A stretch of DNA of 12,799 nucleotides from JAUXEH01 sp965602945 (GTDB lineage: Bacteria; Acidobacteriota; Aminicenantia; Aminicenantales; Aminicenantaceae): assembly GCA_965602945.1 (NCBI GenBank), contig CBFDBC010000098.1, forward strand, positions 1-12,799, in the 5' to 3' direction. Shown one piece after another: positions 7,432 to 12,799 of this stretch. Each line of letters opens with the position of its first letter. Within the stretch, counting starts at the first letter, position 1. Made by a program: the position numbers and the translations under genes. The notes below the pieces were generated by a model. That model made no database searches and had not been told where the DNA came from. It saw only the letters and a program-made list of their open reading frames with translations.

Positions 7432-7548
7432 TGGTTAACCCTTGATTTCAAACTGATAGGCGCCAGGCACCAGGATGCGGCAAAGAGCCATTCTCATTTT
7501 TCATCTGAATCTTCGGAGAAAATATATATTATTAGGGCCGAATCCCGG

Positions 7549-8094
7549 TCATTTTTTAGGTGTGTGCGCTCCGAAACGGAGGCGGAGGACCGTGGCCGCG
7601 CTCGAAACCGGGACCGAGACGATGAAGAGGTTATCATAGATAGCATCGCTCAACTGCGCGTACTCTTCCCGACCGAGCAGCTCGTTGACCAGTATCGGCA
7701 CGGTATTGGAGTGGCCGCAGATGAGGACGGTTCCGCCCCGGTGATCCCGGAGCACCGCTTCCAGGAAGTCGTCCTGGTCGGCCCGGTAGGGCTTGACCTC
7801 GAGCCCTTGGGCTCCGGCGGCGGGCAGGACCGTGTCATGCGTGCGCTTGAAGGGCGTCGAATAGACGGCATCCAGCTCCACATGGCCCAGGAGGTAGGCC
7901 AGCTCAGCGGCCCGGGTTTCGCCCTCGGGAGTCAGGGGAGGATTCACGGTGCCGTCCGCGGCCTTCTCAGCATGCCGGACCAGGATCAGGGTGGTCAAAG
8001 TATCCTTATCGCCGGCATCGTTTTGAGAAGGTGCAGAAAAACCCCAAAAAGCCAGAAAAAGGGGAAGAACAAGGATCAGGCCTTTAGTTTTCAT
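7549..8094 (-). CDS. Exported histidine phosphatase (SixA/phosphoglycerate-mutase-like)
   Basis: The 181-residue protein has a signal peptide (MKTKGLILVLPLFLAFWGFSA) followed by one histidine phosphatase domain. LVRHAEK supplies the phosphohistidine nucleophile His41 and Arg40. LTPEGETRA is the usual following motif, STPFKRTHDT supplies Arg84, and GHSNTVP supplies the second histidine, His128. Branch-2 features are absent, and the compact size fits SixA-like or small alkaline phosphatase-like members. Export points to dephosphorylation of an extracytoplasmic substrate rather than of signalling proteins. The reading frame is open upstream to 8232, but AAAAGGA eight bases before the ATG at 8094, together with the signal peptide, favours this start; an ATG at 8103 is an alternative. 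The gene is divergent from the glycosidase-like gene. Confidence 0.85.
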   Translation of the reverse strand: MKTKGLILVLPLFLAFWGFSAPSQNDAGDKDTLTTLILVRHAEKAADGTVNPPLTPEGETRAAELAYLLGHVELDAVYSTPFKRTHDTVLPAAGAQGLEVKPYRADQDDFLEAVLRDHRGGTVLICGHSNTVPILVNELLGREEYAQLSDAIYDNLFIVSVPVSSAATVLRLRFGAHTPKK

Positions 8095-8158
8095 GTGTTT
8101 CATCCTTTTCGTTTGCTGTTTTTCTGTATTGCAGCTCTCAGAGGCATAGATATATACC

Positions 8159-8192
8159 AAACCCAGGGGCGTGTACAAGCCCAGATGGGTTT
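8159..8192. repeat. Inverted repeat in the divergent promoter region
   Basis: AAACCCA (8159-8165) is mirrored by TGGGTTT (8186-8192) around a 20-base spacer. A direct repeat TATATACCA occurs at 8151-8159 and 8211-8219 on either side. The 124-base region lies between the divergent phosphatase (8094) and glycosidase-like (8219) genes, so these could be operator or -10 elements. On the minus strand TTGTAC with 16 bases to TATATA is a weak promoter candidate for the phosphatase. Short arms make chance a real possibility. Confidence 0.35.
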
Positions 8193-8218
8193 TGAAATCT
8201 TCCCGGATTTTATATACC

Positions 8219-9829
8219 ATGGATATTGACATGGCGGAGAAGAGAGGAACCTACGTTCGCACGGGACGGAGCGAGTTCGATGAACTGGTGCCCAGGATCA
8301 GGGATTTCCTGGAGCAGGACCGGCTGGATGTCGTGATCGACGGGGCGCCTATCCGGGGCTACCGGGCGCCGGATGCCCGCTCCATCTGGATCCGCGATTA
8401 CAGCGATATGATGCGGGGATTCCGGTATTTCGAACCGGATCTCAAAAGTACGGTGGGGCATTTTGCAGAGACCCAGGCCCGAAACGGCCGCATCTTCGAC
8501 TACTTCACCACCTTTCCGGAAAAACTGCCCTGTGAACGCGAGAACTGGACCAAGTATGTCCGGGTCCCGGTCGAGGCGGACGTGGAGTTCCGGTTCGTCA
8601 AGGCGGCCTGGCTGGCCTGGCAGGCCACCGGCGACGACAACTGGATCCAAGGGCTGCTCCCGTCGCTGGAGCGGGCCCTGGAGTATGTCCGGACCCATCC
8701 CTGGCGCTGGGATGAGGAAACCGGGCTGGTCAAGCGGCCCTACACCATCGACACCTGGGACTTTGCCTACACCGCCGGTACGCACGACTGGCTGCAGTTC
8801 CAGATCGACGAGAATACATACTGGGGGATCATGCACGGGGACAACAGCGGCACCTACGAGGCGTTCCGGATCATGGAGCGGCTTCAGGCCCGCTTTGGGG
8901 ATAAGGCGGCGTCCGAGACTTGGTCGGCGAGGGCACGCACGCTCCGGGACAACCTGAACCGGGTCTGCTGGAACGGTCGCTTCTACACCCACTTCGTCAA
9001 GCGCACTCCCGTCACCATCCCTGGGGTGGACGAGGCACGGCAGCTCAGCCTGAGCAATCCCATGGCCATAAACCGGGGGGCGGCCGACCTGTCCCAGGCC
9101 GTGTCCATCCTCCGGGAGTACCAGGACCGAGGGAAAAAGGGTGCGGCCTTTGCCGAGTGGTTTTCCATCGACCCTCCCTTCCCGGACGGGATATTCGGTG
9201 ACGAGAAATTGGAGGCCGGTGCATACGTCAACGGCGGGATCATGCCGTTGGTGGGGGGAGAACTGTCCCGGGCCGCCTTCGAATCCGGTTTCGAAGAATA
9301 TGGGGTGGACATCCTGCGGCGGTATTCTGCCCTCGTCTCCGAGTCGGGAGAAACCCACCTGTGGTACTTCCCTGACGGACGGCCCTCGAGCGCCGAGGCC
9401 AGCACCAGCCCGGAAGCCACCTCCACGGACGGCTGGGGTTCCAGCGCCATGCTGTATGCCCTGATGGAGGGGCTGGCCGGGATCCAGGACCGGGATGCGC
9501 TGTTCCGGAAGGTCCGGGTGGCCCCTCGCTGGCCGGCAGCGGGGGAGTCCCGAGCCGAGGTCCGGACCGAGTATGCCGCGTCCAACGCTTTTTTCGAATA
9601 CAGCTATTCGCATGCGGACGGGATTCTCATGCTCGAGCTTCGTGGGATCGCTGCCGAGGCGGAATGCCATATCCTGATGCCCGCACGGACGAGGCCGGCC
9701 GCAGCCAGGATCGACGGTCAGGCCGCATCTTTTCATACCGAGACGATTGGAGACAGCCTCTACTTGGATATAGCTGCGGAGGTCAGAGGCCGTGTGCGAT
9801 TGGAGATTACCCTGGAGGAGGGACCATGA
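8219..9829 (+). CDS. Six-hairpin glycosidase-like protein, function unassigned
   Basis: The protein (536 residues from 8219, 532 from 8231) resembles (alpha/alpha)6-barrel carbohydrate enzymes followed by a beta-sandwich tail. Evidence is the repeated helical pattern with aromatic and acidic motifs: SIWIRDYSDMMRGF (near residue 55), TYWGIMHGDNSGTYEAF (near 205), AEWFSIDPPFPDG (near 315) and STDGWGSSAMLYALMEGLAGI (near 405). The last is followed by FRKVRVAPRWP, a junction common in GH65/78/94-like proteins. I cannot assign a GH family or name the catalytic acids with confidence. No signal peptide is present, so it is probably cytoplasmic. The frame opens at a GTG (8171), but ATGs at 8219 or 8231 are more likely; neither has a strong ribosome binding site. 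Its stop codon overlaps the start of the tRNA deacylase gene. Confidence 0.72.
   Translation: MDIDMAEKRGTYVRTGRSEFDELVPRIRDFLEQDRLDVVIDGAPIRGYRAPDARSIWIRDYSDMMRGFRYFEPDLKSTVGHFAETQARNGRIFDYFTTFPEKLPCERENWTKYVRVPVEADVEFRFVKAAWLAWQATGDDNWIQGLLPSLERALEYVRTHPWRWDEETGLVKRPYTIDTWDFAYTAGTHDWLQFQIDENTYWGIMHGDNSGTYEAFRIMERLQARFGDKAASETWSARARTLRDNLNRVCWNGRFYTHFVKRTPVTIPGVDEARQLSLSNPMAINRGAADLSQAVSILREYQDRGKKGAAFAEWFSIDPPFPDGIFGDEKLEAGAYVNGGIMPLVGGELSRAAFESGFEEYGVDILRRYSALVSESGETHLWYFPDGRPSSAEASTSPEATSTDGWGSSAMLYALMEGLAGIQDRDALFRKVRVAPRWPAAGESRAEVRTEYAASNAFFEYSYSHADGILMLELRGIAAEAECHILMPARTRPAAARIDGQAASFHTETIGDSLYLDIAAEVRGRVRLEITLEEGP
9814..9821 (+). promoter_or_regulatory. Ribosome binding site inside the upstream gene's 3' end
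   Basis: GGAGGAGG lies in the last codons of the glycosidase-like gene, 4-7 bases before the ATG at 9826. It fixes the deacylase start at the ATGA overlap instead of the upstream in-frame start at 9664. Confidence 0.75.
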
Positions 9830-10281
9830 ATATGATCGAAAGTGAGCGCGAACAGAAACTTCTGGACCGGCTCGAATCCCTGGGCATCACTTACACACGC
9901 ATCGAACACCCGGCGGTGTACACGGTGGAGCAGGCCCGGTCGTACTGGAGCGACCTGGCCGGCAGTCACTGCAAGAACCTGTTCCTGCGGAACAAGAAGG
10001 GAAACCGGCACTACCTGGTCATCCTGGAGGACTCCAAGAGCGCCGACTTGAAGGCCCTGATCCGCCTTCTCGGTGAGGACCGCCTGAGCTTCGCATCCCC
10101 GCAGCGGATTGAGCGGCTGCTGGGTCTCGAGGTCAGGGTTATCATCGACCAGGACCTAAAAGGGTCCACGATGATCTACTTCCACCCCAACGTCAATACT
10201 GCGACCGTGGGGCTGAGTTTCGCCGACTTCGAGCGCTTCCTGCAGGATTGCGGCCAGGACGTTCGCTATTTTCAGGCCTAG
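9826..10281 (+). CDS. YbaK/ProX-type aminoacyl-tRNA deacylase lacking the usual GxxxP loop
   Basis: Proteins of this family hydrolyse mischarged tRNA, typically Ala-tRNA(Pro) or Cys-tRNA(Pro), and resemble the editing domain of prolyl-tRNA synthetase. The 151 residues contain the strongly conserved PrdX/ProX segments CKNLFLRNKKG (with Lys50), YLVILEDSKSADLKAL, DRLSFASPQRIERLLG and FHPNVNTATVGLSFADFERFL. Related proteins usually carry a stretch like PGSVSPFGLIND between the LLG and the next strand, giving about 165-170 residues. Here LLGL (98-101) runs straight into EVRVIID, so that loop seems to be missing in frame. The frame is otherwise intact. The ATG overlaps the upstream TGA as ATGA, indicating translational coupling. 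It converges on the PrsW gene, leaving 6 bases between stop codons. Confidence 0.85.
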   Translation: MNMIESEREQKLLDRLESLGITYTRIEHPAVYTVEQARSYWSDLAGSHCKNLFLRNKKGNRHYLVILEDSKSADLKALIRLLGEDRLSFASPQRIERLLGLEVRVIIDQDLKGSTMIYFHPNVNTATVGLSFADFERFLQDCGQDVRYFQA

Positions 10282-10287
10282 ATAACA

Positions 10288-10968
10288 CTATCCCTCTTTC
10301 GCCCCCCGCTCCAGGACACGGATCTGCCAGATCCAGACCGCCAGTATCAGGAGCGAGCCCAGAACACGCAGTTCGGCGGATGTGGTAAGAAAATTGAAGA
10401 GCCCATGACAGGCCCCTGCCAGGACCAGGCCGATGACCGCCGCATGGACACGCCGCCGGCCCTTCATATGAGCCAAACCTACGGCATATCCCCAGATGGA
10501 GGCAAAGATGGTGTGTGTGAGGGGGGAGGCGAAGGCCCGGCCGAACAGCGCGAAGCCCTCCAGGTGCGGCAGGTAGAGGATGTTTTCGTAGGTCGCGAAT
10601 CCCAGCGCGATGAAGCTGGCGTAGAGGATCCCGTCTGTCTTCTCGTCGAAGGAGGGGAACCGCAGCACGATGAACACGAAGGGCAGGAACTTGAACATCT
10701 CCTCCATCATCCCGGTGATCCCCACGCTGTAGAGCAGCCAGGACAATCGGTCGCCCTCCATCAGGGGGCTGGGATCATAGGGCAGGCCGAGGAGCGGGAG
10801 GACCAGCCGCAGGCCGTGCACGCAGGCCAGGGCAGATGCGATTCCCAGCAGGTAGGAGATGCCCATCCGTGTGAACGGCTCAGGCCGGAGGCGGTCCTTG
10901 TAGGTGAAGTACCCGATCCAGAAGAGGGCCGGGGCCAGGATGCCGGACAGGAAGATCCATACGGTCAT
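10288..10968 (-). CDS. PrsW-family intramembrane metalloprotease (glutamic-type)
   Basis: This polytopic membrane protein (226 residues from the ATG at 10968) carries the PrsW/CPBP-like motifs: Glu89-Glu90 in MMEEMFKF with Lys93, then FDEKTDGILY and FATYENILY with Glu128, then HTIFASIWGY with His152, and HGLFNF with His188. The distance from the paired glutamates to the last histidine, 98-99 residues, agrees with Glu75/Glu76 and His175 of Bacillus subtilis PrsW. PrsW cuts anti-sigma factor RsiW within or near the membrane, but many bacterial homologues have no known substrate. The frame extends to a TTG at 11016. The ATG at 10968 starts exactly at the first membrane helix (MTVWIFLSGILAP) and is preferred, though no ribosome binding site precedes it. 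No sigma or anti-sigma gene is nearby. Confidence 0.86.
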   Translation of the reverse strand: MTVWIFLSGILAPALFWIGYFTYKDRLRPEPFTRMGISYLLGIASALACVHGLRLVLPLLGLPYDPSPLMEGDRLSWLLYSVGITGMMEEMFKFLPFVFIVLRFPSFDEKTDGILYASFIALGFATYENILYLPHLEGFALFGRAFASPLTHTIFASIWGYAVGLAHMKGRRRVHAAVIGLVLAGACHGLFNFLTTSAELRVLGSLLILAVWIWQIRVLERGAKEG

Positions 10969-11028
10969 GGGTATCGCCGATAATTCTACCACAATCTCCC
11001 GGGATTTCCTCCCCAAGCTCGGGCCGGT

Positions 11029-11057
11029 TTGAACACGGGGCGGGATTTCACTATAAT
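11029..11057 (+). promoter_or_regulatory. Sigma70-type promoter of the tricorn-like gene
   Basis: TTGAAC (11029-11034) and a consensus TATAAT (11052-11057) are separated by exactly 17 bases. Transcription would start near 11064, giving a leader of about 47 bases that contains the GAGGAGG ribosome binding site at 11098-11104. Confidence 0.75.
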
Positions 11058-11110
11058 CCTCTGTATCCGAGATTCAACCTGACTGGATCTGATTTGTGAG
11101 GAGGCCGAAT

Positions 11111-12799
11111 ATGATTTTTACCCAAACCTGGAATATACTGCGGGCATTTGCCTTCAAACTCCCCGCGGCCCTGATCTTGGCCGCGCTGGTGCTGCCGGCC
11201 CCGGCCGCGGCTCAGGAGGCCGGCGCCCTGCTGCGCTTCCCGGATGTGCACGAAGACCTCATCGTGTTCGTCTACGGCGAGGACATCTGGTCGGTGCCCT
11301 TGGAAGGCGGGACCGCTTCCCGCCTGACCATCCACGACGGAGAGGAACGCTATCCCAGGTTCTCCCCGGACGGCCGCCTCATCGCCTTCACGGGCCAGTA
11401 TGACGGCAATTCCGACGTCTATGTGATGAACCGGCACGGCGGAGAGATCAGCCGTGTCACATTCCACCCCGGCACCGATGAGGTGGTAGGGTGGCACCCA
11501 ACGCAGGGGAAGATCATCTTCAGCTCCACACGGCACAGCTTCAACCGCTTCAGCCGCCTGTTTCTCATCGCCCCGGATGGGACCGGCCTGGAGGAGCTCA
11601 TCCTCTACGAGGCCGCGCGCGGGAGCTTCTCGCCGGACGGGACCAGGATCGCCTACAACCGTGTGGCGAGGGAACACCGTACATGGAAACGATATCAGGG
11701 AGGTCTGGCCCAGGAGATCTACCTCTACGACTTCGCGACGCAGGAGGAGACAAACCTCACGCAGTTTCCCGGGACCGACCGCGTCCCCATGTGGATAGGC
11801 GACCTGATATGCTTCAGCTCCGACCGCGACGGTGTGCTCAACCTCTATGCCTACAACACAGGCACTGGAGAGACCGAACAGCTCACACGCCACGCGGATT
11901 TCGACATCCGGCGGCCGAGCCAGGGTGGAGACAGCATTGTCTATGAGCTGGGCGGGAACATACGGCAACTTGACATTCGGAGCCGGCAGGACCGCCGGGT
12001 TCCGATCTCGGTCCAGACAGACCTGCCAGAGACCCGCCCCTACCGGAAGCGGGTGGACGGTTATGTCACAGGCTTCGACGTTTCCCCCACAGGGCAGCGC
12101 GCCCTGGTCATGGCCCGGGGCGAGGTTTTCACCGTCCCCAAAAAGGACGGCCCCACCCGCAACCTCACCCGCTCCTCGGGTGCCCGGGATAAGGACGCGG
12201 CCTGGTCTCCCGACGGAAAAACCATCGCGTATCTGTCAGATTCCACAGGGGAATACGAGATCCATCTCGTCGACCCGCAGGGCCGCACGGAGGCGGTGAG
12301 GCTCACGAAACACAAGGACGGCTACCGCCACACCCTGCGCTGGTCCCCGGACAGCCGGAAGATCGCGTTCACCGACCAGACCCTGCGCTGCTATACCTTG
12401 GACGTAAACTCCAAGAAGATCGCCGAGGTGGACCGCGCCGAGTTCGAGAACGTCGACGTCGCGCTGGATTTCAAGCCCATACACGATTTTGCGTGGTCTC
12501 CTGACAGCCGCTTCCTGGCCTACTCCAAGTTGGACTTGGACCTGGTCTATAAGGTTTACATCTACGCTCTCGAGACCGGGGAAGTCCACTGTGTGAGCCA
12601 AGGGATCTTCAACGACTTCGGGCCGGAATTCTCCCGTGACGGCCGCTTCCTCTTTTTCGTCTCCAACCGCCGCTTCGACCCCACCTTCTGCGATTTCGAG
12701 TGGGAGCTGGTCTACAAGAACGTCGCCGGAATCTACGCCCTCACCCTGGCGGCGGACGGCGAGCCGCGCGTCTACACTGAAGACGGACGCGCCGTGATC
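11111..12799 (+). CDS. Tricorn-protease homologue, N-terminal propeller part, 3' end outside the window
   Basis: The frame is open for 563 codons to the window edge. A signal peptide (about 1-34, ending APAAAQ) is followed by repeated beta-propeller blades with PD40/TolB-like signatures: RFSPDGRLIAF (84), SFSPDGTRIAY (172), AWSPDGKTIAYLS (364), RWSPDSRKIAF (410) and AWSPDSRFLAY (461). The segment FNDFGPEFSRDGRFLFFVSNR and the following FDPTFCDFEW are typical of tricorn homologues. In tricorn the two propellers gate a C1 domain, a PDZ domain and an S41-type Ser/His protease; that part should lie beyond the window. It probably trims peptides outside the cytoplasm, alongside the exported aminopeptidase elsewhere in this window. 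Without the protease domain, a TolB-like propeller protein is a weaker alternative. GAGGAGG at 11098-11104, six bases upstream, sets the start. Confidence 0.88.
   Translation, partial: MIFTQTWNILRAFAFKLPAALILAALVLPAPAAAQEAGALLRFPDVHEDLIVFVYGEDIWSVPLEGGTASRLTIHDGEERYPRFSPDGRLIAFTGQYDGNSDVYVMNRHGGEISRVTFHPGTDEVVGWHPTQGKIIFSSTRHSFNRFSRLFLIAPDGTGLEELILYEAARGSFSPDGTRIAYNRVAREHRTWKRYQGGLAQEIYLYDFATQEETNLTQFPGTDRVPMWIGDLICFSSDRDGVLNLYAYNTGTGETEQLTRHADFDIRRPSQGGDSIVYELGGNIRQLDIRSRQDRRVPISVQTDLPETRPYRKRVDGYVTGFDVSPTGQRALVMARGEVFTVPKKDGPTRNLTRSSGARDKDAAWSPDGKTIAYLSDSTGEYEIHLVDPQGRTEAVRLTKHKDGYRHTLRWSPDSRKIAFTDQTLRCYTLDVNSKKIAEVDRAEFENVDVALDFKPIHDFAWSPDSRFLAYSKLDLDLVYKVYIYALETGEVHCVSQGIFNDFGPEFSRDGRFLFFVSNRRFDPTFCDFEWELVYKNVAGIYALTLAADGEPRVYTEDGRAVI

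Noticed and set aside
7532..7547. Short mirror GGG/CCC around CCGAAT as a terminator after the phosphatase gene
   Set aside because: The arms are only about three bases and no T tract follows on the minus strand.
6742..8229. A 495-codon plus-strand open frame
   Set aside because: It runs antisense across the methyltransferase and phosphatase genes and their spacer, both of which show catalytic motifs. Its own product has no family features.
8210..9736. A 508-codon open frame antisense to the glycosidase-like gene
   Set aside because: It is a mirror of a GC-rich gene with low-complexity Pro/Gly/Arg content and no recognisable domain. The plus-strand frame has a coherent fold pattern and a coupled neighbour.
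11051..11968. A 305-codon minus-strand open frame opposite the tricorn-like gene
   Set aside because: It is the antisense of clear propeller repeats and lies under a strong plus-strand promoter.

Overview
The window is GC-rich, bacterial and gene-dense. It holds eleven protein genes in compact runs on both strands, with no tRNA, rRNA, CRISPR array or transposase gene that I can see. Several products carry Sec- or Tat-type signal peptides: a reductive dehalogenase, an M24 peptidase, an alpha/beta hydrolase, a histidine phosphatase and a tricorn-like protein. Together with a large sodium:solute symporter and a PrsW protease, this mix suggests an anaerobic, peptide-using bacterium of the Acidobacteriota/Aminicenantes kind. 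That placement is an inference from gene content only.

Layout. Positions 1-1221 (minus strand) hold a reductive dehalogenase operon, membrane anchor rdhB followed by catalytic rdhA; rdhA runs off the left edge. A REP-like palindrome at 1286-1326 separates it from a divergent exported Xaa-Pro aminopeptidase gene (1345-2679, plus). Five minus-strand genes follow. In reading order they are an exported histidine phosphatase (8094-7549), an AT-rich SAM methyltransferase (7431-6787), a 699-residue SSS symporter (6743-4644), an exported alpha/beta hydrolase (4510-3083) and a FlK-like hotdog thioesterase (3073-2681). The thioesterase ends one base from the peptidase stop codon. A short divergent region at 8095-8218 then leads into a plus-strand pair coupled by an ATGA overlap: an unassigned six-hairpin glycosidase-like protein (8219-9829) and a YbaK/ProX-type aminoacyl-tRNA deacylase (9826-10281). 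A PrsW-family intramembrane protease (10968-10288, minus) converges on that pair. A tricorn-protease homologue (11111 onward, plus) has a clear sigma70-type promoter and runs off the right edge.

The points most worth a second look are: (1) the rdhBA pair, whose catalytic gene is cut by the window edge; (2) the tRNA deacylase, which appears to lack the conserved glycine/proline substrate loop of its family and is translationally coupled to a sugar-enzyme-like gene; (3) the thioesterase, whose Thr/Glu/His spacing matches fluoroacetyl-CoA thioesterase FlK; and (4) the REP-like hairpin beside the pepP ribosome binding site. I do not see a complete, plainly new multi-gene system here. The coupled pair at 8219-10281 is the least explained unit.
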